This document shows, one piece after another, positions 41,951-49,987 of a DNA stretch of 64,000 nt. The notes beneath the pieces are model-generated. The model saw only the letters and a list, made by a program, of their open reading frames with translations, was not told the DNA's origin and searched no databases. The position numbers and the translations under genes were made by a program. Origin of the DNA: G963663315 sp965116335. GTDB taxonomy: Bacteria > Pseudomonadota > Gammaproteobacteria > Arenicellales > Poriferihabitantaceae. How positions within the stretch are numbered: position 1 is the first letter of the stretch; each line of letters opens with the position of its first letter. The stretch lies in NCBI GenBank assembly GCA_965116335.1, contig OZ220677.1:992001-1056000 (forward strand). The letters run 5' to 3'.

Positions 41951-42229
41951 TCTGTAGAAATTCAGACTTAATCTGACATTGTTAAGTCCAGCTTGATGCA
42001 TCCAGCAGCCCTGTTATTCTGCTGGCTTTCTAAAAATTGTCCATGTTTTTGCACATGATGTTGTGCTCTATTTGCTCGTAATGGGTGAATTTCTATCCAT
42101 GATGGCGTGCCCTTATAATCTACTTTCCTTGATCAGGATATTCCAACCTACCTCTCAGCATGGAAATGGGATATTCGTCCAGTGAAAGCGGGATTGTCTG
42201 TGATACTATTTGGGATGTCAGCTACCAGC

Positions 42230-42529
42230 CTACTGTGTATCCAATCGGAGCAGACGCTCCTTGAACCATTCCTCAAGCTCTTCATATTCCATATTGCCGC
42301 TGGCGACACCCGTTATGACTTCAACCACAACTTGATCATCTTCGACAAATTCACATCCGCTGCGCTGCACGAACAGTTCAGTAAGATACAAGGCTGTGCG
42401 CTTGTTCGCATCTACAAAACCATGATTGGAGATGACACCGTGTAGCAAGGCGGCAGCTTTCTGATGTATATACCTGTGATAACCATCATAGGGACGAGCT
42501 ATCGCCGAACGAATCGAATGTTCACTCAA
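42230..42529 (-). CDS. Doc/Fic-type death-on-curing toxin, start uncertain
   Basis: A Doc-like protein with the motif H-G-F-V-D-A-N-K-R (consensus H-x-F-x-D/N-A/G-N-K-R). The callable start is a TTG at 42529 giving 99 residues. But the frame upstream to about 42604 continues with Doc-like sequence (W-D-D-A-I-H-A-H, then G-G-R-P-G-V) that precedes S-I-R-S-A-I-A-R-P, so the real N-terminus is about 25 residues earlier. No ATG, GTG or TTG exists there; an unusual start (such as ATC at 42616-42614) or a lost start is implied. Doc toxins phosphorylate EF-Tu. The gene follows the McrA-N-like gene directly. Confidence 0.75.
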   Translation of the reverse strand: MSEHSIRSAIARPYDGYHRYIHQKAAALLHGVISNHGFVDANKRTALYLTELFVQRSGCEFVEDDQVVVEVITGVASGNMEYEELEEWFKERLLRLDTQ

Positions 42530-42608
42530 GACCCCGGGACGTCCCCCTTCTTTGAGCGATTCAGCATGGGCGTGAATCGCATCATCCCATACTATACGAT
42601 AATGCCTT

Positions 42609-42965
42609 TTAGAGATTTGCCAGTGCCTGAATAGCTTTTCGTCGCTTTGTCGAAGTCTCTGCGATAACCCGTCTGGTCATTGGTGTTGGACCATGCTCGA
42701 TAACATCAAAACCAAGACGCTCTAAAAATTCTCTGGCCTGACTAGCAGTGAAGGTTCCCCGGCCAGGCGGAAGACAACCGAGGCCTGATAAATCATGAGC
42801 AGCCCGCAGTATCAGCTTCTGATCATAGAACTGACCATTGTGGTGGATGTACCAGCGCGTCGAAGCACCCCCACCATGCTTTTCGAGCATGGCCTCAAAT
42901 CCATAAATGTCAAATTCCCGGAGAGCTTTTTCAACTGCTCCTCTGGTGATACTGCACAAAGCCAC
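42609..42965 (-). CDS. Small McrA-N-domain-like protein, possible antitoxin
   Basis: 118 residues. The order W-Y-I-H-H-N-G-Q-F-Y-D-Q-K, A-A-H, G-R-G-T-F and E-F-L-E-R-L-G-F-D-V resembles the small domain at the N-terminus of McrA-like HNH endonucleases, here without any HNH. The N-terminus I-T-R-G-A-V-E-K-A-L-R-E-F is helical. It directly precedes a Doc-like toxin whose frame begins at or within its last codons. That layout suggests an antitoxin or cognate partner. Family assignment is moderate; function is inference. Confidence 0.5.
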   Translation of the reverse strand: MALCSITRGAVEKALREFDIYGFEAMLEKHGGGASTRWYIHHNGQFYDQKLILRAAHDLSGLGCLPPGRGTFTASQAREFLERLGFDVIEHGPTPMTRRVIAETSTKRRKAIQALANL

Positions 42966-43137
42966 TCTAAATCACTTTCAATTGATTAAATCAAGAGAGC
43001 ATAGTTTACCATGAAAAATGATAGTCCATTCATTTCGACAAGTCCATACCAGCCATCCTCTCCTGTAGCGAGCAAATGAGTTGTCCGGTTGAGTAGCACA
43101 TAAACTGTCCGGTTTTGACACACAATGAAAGAGGTGT

Positions 43138-44295
43138 TTGATGATCCGGGCGCAGTGGTTACAGGAGACCAGACAGATGAGATTTGAAGAAGCGTATGAA
43201 GGGTGGAACAAGAGTCGATTGACGCAGGAAGAAGCGGCGAATTTGTTGGGGGTGTGTAGTCGCACATTCCGTCGTTATGTAGATCGTTACGAGGAGGAAG
43301 GACTGGACGGGTTGCTGGACAAGCGTATGTGCGAAGTGTCGCATCGTCGTGCGCCGGTAGACGAAGTGATGAGGTTGGTGGAACGTTATCGAGCTCATCA
43401 CCGGGGATGGAACGTTCGTCATTTTCATTCCTGGTATCGGCGGGATGGAGGGCAGAGGAGCTATACGTGGGTGAAGAACCAGTTGCAGGGAGCGGGTGTG
43501 GTGAAGCGGTACGCGAAGCGCGGGGCGCACCGCAAGAGACGGGAGGCGGCGCCGTGGCCGGGGATGATGTTGCATCAGGACGGCAGTACGCATGAATGGG
43601 TGGTGGGTCAGCGTTGGGATTTGATTGTGACGATGGACGACGCGACCAATGAGCATTACTCGATGTTTTTCTGTGAAGAAGAAGGCACTCGCAGCAGTTT
43701 CCGGGGGGTGCGCGAAGTGATTGAGTCGAAGGGACTATTCTGTTCGCTGTACACGGATCGGGGCAGTCATTACTGGCATACGCCGGAGGCGGGAGGCAAA
43801 GTGGGCAAGAAGAATCCGACTCAATTTGGGCGTGCCATGAAGCAGTTGGGCATTGAGATGATCCCGGCTTACTCGCCGCAGGCGCGGGGGCGCTGTGAGC
43901 GGGTCTTTAGAACCCACCAGGATCGTCTGGTGAAGGAACTGGCCAGTGCAGGCATCACCGACATGGACACGGCCAACCGCTATCTCCAAAAGGAGTACCT
44001 GCCGGCTTACAATGCCCAGTTCAGCAAACCGGCGAGAGAGGCAGGTAGCGCCTTTGTCGCTTGCCGCGACCTGTCGGTACTTTCTGATATTCTGTGTGAG
44101 CGCCATGAGCGAATGGTGGGTGCAGACAACTGTGTGCGCTATCGGCGCAAGGTGTTACAGATACCGGCAGACCGGCATCGTTGCCATTACGTCAAAGCCC
44201 GCGTCCAGGTGCTGGATTATCTGGATCAGGGTCTGGCGGTTCATCACGGTCCCAGAGAACTGGCTCGATACGATGCCAGGGGGCGATTACTATGA
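43138..44295 (+). CDS. IS transposase (integrase core)
   Basis: 385 residues. The N-terminal helix-turn-helix (L-T-Q-E-E-A-A-N-L-L-G-V-C-S-R-T-F-R-R) is followed by an rve integrase core: D in H-Q-D-G-S and in V-T-M-D-D, then L-Y-T-D-R-G-S-H-Y-W-H, and E in G-R-C-E-R-V-F. The second copy (46653-47810) differs by one residue (E/D in V-x-R-Y-R-A-H-H). This is the IS481/ISNCY-like DDE group. Confidence 0.92.
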   Translation: MMIRAQWLQETRQMRFEEAYEGWNKSRLTQEEAANLLGVCSRTFRRYVDRYEEEGLDGLLDKRMCEVSHRRAPVDEVMRLVERYRAHHRGWNVRHFHSWYRRDGGQRSYTWVKNQLQGAGVVKRYAKRGAHRKRREAAPWPGMMLHQDGSTHEWVVGQRWDLIVTMDDATNEHYSMFFCEEEGTRSSFRGVREVIESKGLFCSLYTDRGSHYWHTPEAGGKVGKKNPTQFGRAMKQLGIEMIPAYSPQARGRCERVFRTHQDRLVKELASAGITDMDTANRYLQKEYLPAYNAQFSKPAREAGSAFVACRDLSVLSDILCERHERMVGADNCVRYRRKVLQIPADRHRCHYVKARVQVLDYLDQGLAVHHGPRELARYDARGRLL

Positions 44296-44340
44296 ATTTG
44301 CATCCGAACAGCCGCGTCCGGTCCGCCGCGCACGTTCGGT

Positions 44341-44378
44341 TTGATTCTTGCTCCGGGTTAACCCGGAGCAAGAATCAA
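44341..44378. terminator. Perfect 38-bp palindrome in the IS
   Basis: TTGATTCTTGCTCCGGGTT and its exact complement meet at GTTAAC. It lies 46 bp past the transposase stop and can form a 19-bp stem. It could terminate transcription or protect the element; there is no U-run, so factor-independent termination is uncertain. The same palindrome is at 46570-46607. Confidence 0.55.
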
Positions 44379-44537
44379 GGTATCATAAAAGCGGACAATT
44401 CATTTGCTATAAAACCGGACAAGTCTATTTGCTCTTAACATACCAGCCATCCTCTCCGTAACCAGCAATAATCCACTGCGTGAGGTCAACTTGTCGTCCG
44501 TACAGGACACTATCGGCCTTCTTGTTCACCCCCCAGA

Positions 44538-45782
44538 CTAATTCCACATAGCCTCGACCGGCACAGCCCACATCTTGTCTCCGAACGGGATGATTTTATT
44601 GTTACGGTACAGCACAATACCGCAAACAAAGTCGCTCCCCACCTGTTGTCGCAACGTCTCCAACCCCTTGAAATCGGACGCAGTCACCGCATCGCGGCCT
44701 TTTGCTTCAATTCCTGCAATCCTGCCATCGGGCTGTTCCAGCACAAAGTCCACTTCTTTATGATCGCTGGTCCTGAAGTGATGGAGTTGAGCCATGCCTC
44801 TGGTTGACGACAGCTGTTTCACAAGCTCGGAAGCGATGAAGTTTTCGAACAAATGTCCAAAAACATGAGGCTCCCTGACTGCTGCCCTGACCATATCAAT
44901 TTGTAGCAGATGACAAAGCAGAGACGTGTCCATGATATAGCCTTTTGGCGCCTTGACCAGACGTTTACCGATATTTCTGTACCACGGCTTGACATCAAAT
45001 GCCAGAAACAACATCTGTAGAAGGATGCGATAATTTTTTGTCGTGACTGCGTTTTGCCCGGTTGTTCTTGCAATATCGGCCTCGTTGATCAGCCCGCCAG
45101 CCCGGCTTGCCAATACTTTGAGCAAATGCGGCAACATGCCCAATTTGGCTATATCGGCAATCTGCCGGACATCCCGTTGCAGGATGGTGGTGATATAGGC
45201 TTCGAACCATTGCTGGCGCCGGACTTCATCCTGATCGGTTATTTCCGGGAAGGTCGCCTGCCTGATCATCTCGACAACAGACCGCTTTGCCTTGATTATC
45301 CCAGGTTTGAAATCGTTATCCATTAACCGGGGCAAAAAATCACCTTTTCCCCCTGATATTTCCAGTGCCGATAATGGATAGAGTGTAAGCACACCCATTC
45401 TGCCGACCAGAGCATCCGACAATTCAGGCAATGCCATAATGCTGGCTGAACCGGTCAGCAGATAACGCCCATTGGCGTTTGACTCGTTTCGCAGTCTTGC
45501 TTCATCGACCAGTATTTTCAACACCCGAAAAAGACCCGGCGCCATCTGTACTTCATCCAGAATAAGACTGGATTCCCAGGAACGCAAAAAGCTTTCGGGA
45601 TTAGCCTCTGCCGCTCCGAGCAGGGTAGCCTCATCAAAGGTAACATAATCGGCAGGCCAGGCCCGGGTCGCGAGACTCTGGACAAGAGTGCTTTTTCCAG
45701 CCTGGCGCGGACCCGTCACATACACTACGGGAAATCCCTGCAATGTATCCAGAATTACGGGAGCCAGTCTCCGTTTTATCAT
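44538..45782 (-). CDS. AAA_14/DUF4143 ATPase (copy 1, intact)
   Basis: 414 residues. Walker A V-T-G-P-R-Q-A-G-K-S-T, Walker B L-I-L-D-E-V-Q, and L-L-T-G-S-A-S mark the ATPase. The C-terminal DUF4143 domain has a PD-(D/E)XK-like pattern K-E-V-D-F-V-L-E with G-I-E-A-K. These P-loop proteins are widespread, often single-gene and near mobile DNA; the function is not known. A long inverted repeat lies upstream at 45814-45864. Its 3' end overlapped a 55-codon gene broken by an IS. Confidence 0.9.
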   Translation of the reverse strand: MIKRRLAPVILDTLQGFPVVYVTGPRQAGKSTLVQSLATRAWPADYVTFDEATLLGAAEANPESFLRSWESSLILDEVQMAPGLFRVLKILVDEARLRNESNANGRYLLTGSASIMALPELSDALVGRMGVLTLYPLSALEISGGKGDFLPRLMDNDFKPGIIKAKRSVVEMIRQATFPEITDQDEVRRQQWFEAYITTILQRDVRQIADIAKLGMLPHLLKVLASRAGGLINEADIARTTGQNAVTTKNYRILLQMLFLAFDVKPWYRNIGKRLVKAPKGYIMDTSLLCHLLQIDMVRAAVREPHVFGHLFENFIASELVKQLSSTRGMAQLHHFRTSDHKEVDFVLEQPDGRIAGIEAKGRDAVTASDFKGLETLRQQVGSDFVCGIVLYRNNKIIPFGDKMWAVPVEAMWN

Positions 45783-45813
45783 TAGATCGGTATAACCTCA
45801 CTATATTACTGGT

Positions 45814-45864
45814 TTTGTAAATATAACATATATATTATATAAACCTATGTTTTATATTTACAAA
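45814..45864. promoter_or_regulatory. Imperfect inverted repeat upstream of ATPase copy 1
   Basis: Arms TTTGTAAATATAACATA (45814-45830) and TATGTTTTATATTTACAAA (45846-45864) pair with a 2-base bulge. The start codon is 31 bp away. Similar AT-rich palindromes precede both other DUF4143 ATPase genes in the window. Confidence 0.65.
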
Positions 45865-45985
45865 TAAATTTACGCACAAACAAGCATCTGCTGCCGTGAC
45901 GGAATCAGGTTGTGCGATGGGTGCTCTCGCTCAAGCGATTGGCGAGAATATCCCCTTGTATTGACTCAATGCCGAGTCAGACTCG

Positions 45986-46414
45986 TCAACCCGTGATGTA
46001 GTGCTCCAACTGATCAATCGTGAACTGCTGTTCCCGAATCACCACCTTGACCAGGTCCCCGATTGAGATCATGCCGACCACCTCGTCACCTTCAACAACC
46101 GGCAGATGCCGGAAATCATTATCCGTCATGATCGACATACATTCAGAGACCTTGCTTTCGGGTGAGACGGTAAATACGTCACGGGTCATGATTTCGCCGA
46201 TCAGGGTGTTTTTGGACGAGCGATCCTCCAGGATCACTTTTCGCGCATAATCCCGCTCACTCAGAACCCCGACCAATCGACCGTCATCCATGACCAGCAA
46301 GGCGCCAATTCCCTTTTCAGCCATGAGTCTGATCGCATCCAGCACCGGCTGATCAGAACGTATACTCCAGATTTCCTTGTCCCTTTGATCCAGAATCTCA
46401 GAAATTTTGCTCAT
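45986..46414 (-). CDS. CBS-domain pair protein
   Basis: 142 residues of two CBS repeats: L-V-V-M-D-D-G-R-L-V-G-V-L-S-E-R-D-Y-A-R in the first, and L-P-V-V-E-G-D-E-V-V-G-M-I-S-I-G-D-L in the second. Such stand-alone pairs bind adenine nucleotides and regulate partners. Nothing in the neighbourhood shows its partner. Intact. Confidence 0.92.
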   Translation of the reverse strand: MSKISEILDQRDKEIWSIRSDQPVLDAIRLMAEKGIGALLVMDDGRLVGVLSERDYARKVILEDRSSKNTLIGEIMTRDVFTVSPESKVSECMSIMTDNDFRHLPVVEGDEVVGMISIGDLVKVVIREQQFTIDQLEHYITG

Positions 46415-46507
46415 ATCCGCCCCCTTGCGTTGTACATGTCCAACCTATCATATCAAAACAACCGGATATTGACACGCCTGGCTTGCAGCACTGGACCACT
46501 CTATGGC

Positions 46508-47884
46508 TGTTAAGAGCAAATAGACTTGTCCGGTTTTATAGCAAATGAATTGTCCGCTTTTATGATACCTTGATTCTTGCTCCGGGTTAACCCGGAGCAA
46601 GAATCAAACCGAACGTGCGCGGCGGACCGGACGCGGCTGTTCGGATGCAAATTCATAGTAATCGCCCCCTGGCATCGTATCGAGCCAGTTCTCTGGGACC
46701 GTGATGAACCGCCAGACCCTGATCCAGATAATCCAGCACCTGGACGCGGGCTTTGACGTAATGGCAACGATGCCGGTCTGCCGGTATCTGTAACACCTTG
46801 CGCCGATAGCGCACACAGTTGTCTGCACCCACCATTCGCTCATGGCGCTCACACAGAATATCAGAAAGTACCGACAGGTCGCGGCAAGCGACAAAGGCGC
46901 TACCTGCCTCTCTCGCCGGTTTGCTGAACTGGGCATTGTAAGCCGGCAGGTACTCCTTTTGGAGATAGCGGTTGGCCGTGTCCATGTCGGTGATGCCTGC
47001 ACTGGCCAGTTCCTTCACCAGACGATCCTGGTGGGTTCTAAAGACCCGCTCACAGCGCCCCCGCGCCTGCGGCGAGTAAGCCGGGATCATCTCAATGCCC
47101 AACTGCTTCATGGCACGCCCAAATTGAGTCGGATTCTTCTTGCCCACTTTGCCTCCCGCCTCCGGCGTATGCCAGTAATGACTGCCCCGATCCGTGTACA
47201 GCGAACAGAATAGTCCCTTCGACTCAATCACTTCGCGCACCCCCCGGAAACTGCTGCGAGTGCCTTCTTCTTCACAGAAAAACATCGAGTAATGCTCATT
47301 GGTCGCGTCGTCCATCGTCACAATCAAATCCCAACGCTGACCCACCACCCATTCATGCGTACTGCCGTCCTGATGCAACATCATCCCCGGCCACGGCGCC
47401 GCCTCCCGTCTCTTGCGGTGCGCCCCGCGCTTCGCGTACCGCTTCACCACACCCGCTCCCTGCAACTGGTTCTTCACCCACGTATAGCTCCTCTGCCCTC
47501 CATCCCGCCGATACCAGGAATGAAAATGACGAACGTTCCATCCCCGGTGATGAGCTCGATAACGATCCACCAACCTCATCACTTCGTCTACCGGCGCACG
47601 ACGATGCGACACTTCGCACATACGCTTGTCCAGCAACCCGTCCAGTCCTTCCTCCTCGTAACGATCTACATAACGACGGAATGTGCGACTACACACCCCC
47701 AACAAATTCGCCGCTTCTTCCTGCGTCAATCGACTCTTGTTCCACCCTTCATACGCTTCTTCAAATCTCATCTGTCTGGTCTCCTGTAACCACTGCGCCC
47801 GGATCATCAAACACCTCTTTCATTGTGTGTCAAAACCGGACAGTTTATGTGCTACTCAACCGGACAACTCATTTGCTCGCTACA
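46508..47884 (-). mobile_element. 1377-bp IS481-like insertion sequence, copy 2
   Basis: Inverted copy of the element at 43064, identical in length. Its 17-bp target duplications CTGGACCACTCTATGGC lie at 46491-46507 and 47885-47901. Because each copy has its own matched target duplication, the two inserted independently rather than as a composite. Confidence 0.93.
46653..47810 (-). CDS. IS transposase (integrase core), copy 2
   Basis: 385 residues, the same as the protein at 43138 except one Glu/Asp difference. All DDE-core residues and the helix-turn-helix are kept, so both elements are likely functional or very recently active. The opposite-strand open frames over this gene are shadows. 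Confidence 0.92.
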   Translation of the reverse strand: MMIRAQWLQETRQMRFEEAYEGWNKSRLTQEEAANLLGVCSRTFRRYVDRYEEEGLDGLLDKRMCEVSHRRAPVDEVMRLVDRYRAHHRGWNVRHFHSWYRRDGGQRSYTWVKNQLQGAGVVKRYAKRGAHRKRREAAPWPGMMLHQDGSTHEWVVGQRWDLIVTMDDATNEHYSMFFCEEEGTRSSFRGVREVIESKGLFCSLYTDRGSHYWHTPEAGGKVGKKNPTQFGRAMKQLGIEMIPAYSPQARGRCERVFRTHQDRLVKELASAGITDMDTANRYLQKEYLPAYNAQFSKPAREAGSAFVACRDLSVLSDILCERHERMVGADNCVRYRRKVLQIPADRHRCHYVKARVQVLDYLDQGLAVHHGPRELARYDARGRLL

Positions 47885-47960
47885 CTGGACCACTCTATGG
47901 CTTGAAATAAAATTAAATCACTGTCAGGATAACGTGAAGTCATAATCGAGGACAAAATTC

Positions 47961-48809
47961 ATGAGTAAAGGCAAGTGTCTGTGTGGCAGCGTATCCTGGA
48001 CAATTTCCGGGCAACCCGAAACCTCTTCCCACTGCCACTGCCAGATGTGCAGAAAGGCGCACGGCGCGGCGTATGGCACCTACTATTGCGTGACCCGGGA
48101 AAATTTCTGCTGGACCAGTGACCACAATACCATCCTGAATTACCGTTCCTCTCCCGTATTGCACCGTTCCTTCTGCAAGGTCTGTGGTTCGGTGACGCCG
48201 AATGCGGATGATACCGGCCAGTTCATGTACGTCCCGGCCGGATCGCATGACGACGGCCCGCTGATTCAGGCACATATATTCGTAACCTCGAAGGCACCCT
48301 GGCTCGACATCAACGACAACCTGCCGAAATATGACGACCACGCGCCGGATGCTCCGGGACCTGTATATGATAACCCCCCGGTATCCGAACCCGCTCCGGG
48401 GACAGTCCGGGGCAGCTGCCTGTGCGGGGAAGTCCGGTTCGAGGTAAGCCTGCCGTTCAAAGCGGTGCATAGCTGCTACTGCTCCCGATGCAGACAGGCA
48501 CGTTCAGCCGCATTCACCACCAATGGGTTCACCGCTCAGGACGCGGTCACTTTCACTCAGGGCAGCGACTGCCTGACCAGTTATAAAGTGCCGGATGCCA
48601 AGTATTTCGCCCATGTATTCTGCCAGAAATGCGGCTCCGGGCTACCGCGAGTCGATACCGAAAGAAGCATCGCGGTCATCCCGTTGGGCGCTCTGGATGA
48701 CGACCCGCACACCAAAGCCGACGACAATATTTTTGTCGCTGACAAGGCCAACTGGAGCGAGTTGGACCCCAATCTACCCAGCTACGCCCGGTATCCACCC
48801 CGTAAATAG
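47961..48809 (+). CDS. Tandem GFA (CENP-V/Gfa) domain protein
   Basis: 282 residues with two GFA domains. Domain 1 opens with C-L-C-G-S-V-S, then C-H-C-Q-M-C and later C-K-V-C-G-S. Domain 2 repeats C-L-C-G-E-V-R, then C-Y-C-S-R-C and C-Q-K-C-G-S. All zinc-binding cysteines are present in both. GFA proteins were linked to glutathione-dependent formaldehyde metabolism, but most are uncharacterised. The AbiEii-like gene follows after 11 bp. Confidence 0.88.
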   Translation: MSKGKCLCGSVSWTISGQPETSSHCHCQMCRKAHGAAYGTYYCVTRENFCWTSDHNTILNYRSSPVLHRSFCKVCGSVTPNADDTGQFMYVPAGSHDDGPLIQAHIFVTSKAPWLDINDNLPKYDDHAPDAPGPVYDNPPVSEPAPGTVRGSCLCGEVRFEVSLPFKAVHSCYCSRCRQARSAAFTTNGFTAQDAVTFTQGSDCLTSYKVPDAKYFAHVFCQKCGSGLPRVDTERSIAVIPLGALDDDPHTKADDNIFVADKANWSELDPNLPSYARYPPRK

Positions 48810-48820
48810 CCCGGCTTCTT

Positions 48821-49480
48821 ATGATGAATGATACCCCGGATCGGGCGGAGGATTTCATGGACGATGACATGTTACGTCTGTGGCGATCCATGAGGCCCCT
48901 TCCAGGCGACCTGCGGCTGTATGGAGGAACGGCCATTGCCTTGTATCTGGGACACCGTAAATCCACTGATTTTGATTTTGCAACGCCTCGACCTGTAATT
49001 GACAAAAACTTCGTCAGCAAATTGCCCTTCATGGGAAAGGCCAGAGAGATAATGGGAGGAAGGGGCATGATTGACGCGACCATAGCGGGAGACAGTCGTG
49101 ATATTAAAATCACATTCATGGAATGTGGTCACCTGATACCTATGCCCTCCCGACCTTCGAACCGGGCACCAAATGGTGTATTGGTGGCTCATCCGATTGA
49201 TCTGATTGTTACAAAAATTGAAGCCTGTTTCGACAGGGAACAAGCCAGGGATTATGAAGATATGTCGTTCGCTGTTGAAGCATGGCCCAACTGGTGCCGC
49301 ACGGCTTGTGATCTCCTGTTGAAGGATCGCAGACTGGATTCCATCTGTGGAATTTTATCTTCACCGCCTTATCACATTTATGAAGACCTGGGTCCTGGAA
49401 GGCTGAAGATCATGCGGACATTCGCACAGAATTTACTGAAAGAGAAAATAAAATCAAAAGAAATCGAACTGGATTTATAA
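48821..49480 (+). CDS. AbiEii-like nucleotidyltransferase
   Basis: 219 residues with the AbiEii/AbiGii toxin fold: L-Y-G-G-T-A-I-A-L-Y-L-G-H-R-K-S-T-D-F-D-F, which contains the G-G-T and D-x-D motifs of the nucleotidyltransferase. The later A-H-P-I-D-L-I-V-T-K segment also fits the family. AbiEii toxins transfer nucleotides to tRNA acceptor stems. The usual AbiEi antitoxin (a winged-helix gene just upstream) is absent, as the GFA gene is in that place. Downstream lies an unknown gene. A solitary toxin-like enzyme or a pair with an unrecognised antitoxin is possible. Confidence 0.8.
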   Translation: MMNDTPDRAEDFMDDDMLRLWRSMRPLPGDLRLYGGTAIALYLGHRKSTDFDFATPRPVIDKNFVSKLPFMGKAREIMGGRGMIDATIAGDSRDIKITFMECGHLIPMPSRPSNRAPNGVLVAHPIDLIVTKIEACFDREQARDYEDMSFAVEAWPNWCRTACDLLLKDRRLDSICGILSSPPYHIYEDLGPGRLKIMRTFAQNLLKEKIKSKEIELDL

Positions 49481-49537
49481 TGGTGGACGTAAGGCTTTCC
49501 GCTTATCAAGGGATATGGCGGAACGGGAATAAAGACC

Positions 49538-49987
49538 ATGACAACAGACTATGACATACAGGAGTTGGGTTACGACCCGCACTCGGAATTGACCCGTTTC
49601 AAGGGCACGCCTATCCCCAGGATACGAACCCCGTTAGCGAGAACGCCCAGGCGCTGGAGCATCGCCGGGTATGTCTGGTGGAATGGACCGCCATGGACCG
49701 TATTACGCAACTCATCCTGCTATCTTTGGCATGTGATGGATTATGCGTCATTGGATGATTTACGTTTTACCTGGCGGGATGTGCCACTGGAATTATGGAG
49801 AAAGTCACTGGATGACGCTCGCCCGGGCGTATTGGCAAAATACAATTACGTTCAATTCTCCATATTATTGGGACGCATCTCAATGGATGATCCGGTCAGG
49901 GAATGGCCGGATAACGCTCACCGGCTGGATTTTCGTATGTTGGCAAAGAACACACGGGAGCAGCTATATCAACGTCACAGTCGATAA
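49538..49987 (+). CDS. Protein of unknown function, partly duplicated nearby
   Basis: 149 residues with many aromatic residues (W-W-N-G-P-P-W near the middle), no signal peptide and no recognised domain. Its first 34 codons recur in inverted orientation at 52188-52087. The 3' end overlaps the end of the TPR-sulfotransferase gene by 24 bp on the opposite strand. It follows the AbiEii-like gene by 57 bp and may be its partner. Codons and the duplicated, conserved reading frame favour a real gene. Confidence 0.5.
   Translation: MTTDYDIQELGYDPHSELTRFKGTPIPRIRTPLARTPRRWSIAGYVWWNGPPWTVLRNSSCYLWHVMDYASLDDLRFTWRDVPLELWRKSLDDARPGVLAKYNYVQFSILLGRISMDDPVREWPDNAHRLDFRMLAKNTREQLYQRHSR

Larger units (their letters stand above)
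43064..44440 (+). mobile_element. 1377-bp IS481-like insertion sequence, copy 1
   Basis: Ends TG...CA, with terminal repeats of the form AGCAAAT-n-n-A-n-TTGTCCGGTT. Each end carries a second sub-terminal box (left GCACATAAACTGTCCGG, right GCAAATGAATTGTCCGC). Direct 17-bp target copies TACCAGCCATCCTCTCC flank it at 43047-43063 and 44441-44457. It encodes one transposase. A perfect palindrome at 44341-44378 follows the transposase stop. The copy at 46508-47884 is the same length and inverted. Confidence 0.92.
42986..44547 (-). pseudogene. 55-codon gene split by an insertion sequence
   Basis: Joining 44547-44441 to 43046-42986 on the minus strand, with the IS and one target copy removed, gives an uninterrupted frame of 55 residues: M-E-L-V-W-G-V-N-K-K, then D-L-T-Q-W-I-I-A-G-Y-G-E-D-G-W-Y and G-L-V-E-M-N. 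It starts with a GTG (44547-44545) that overlaps the stop of the DUF4143 ATPase gene, so it was probably the second gene of that operon. The IS sits at codons 30-36. Function unknown. Confidence 0.7.

Noticed and set aside
42986..43267. A 93-codon minus-strand frame across the left IS end
   Set aside because: It is a chimera of transposase antisense and the 3' part of the gene split by the IS; the true product is the 55-codon gene restored by removing the element.
47292..47789. 165-codon frame opposite to the transposase
   Set aside because: It appears equally in both IS copies as a shadow of the conserved transposase frame.
43064..47884. Composite transposon made of the two insertion sequences
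   Set aside because: Each copy has its own matching 17-bp target duplication, so they inserted separately.
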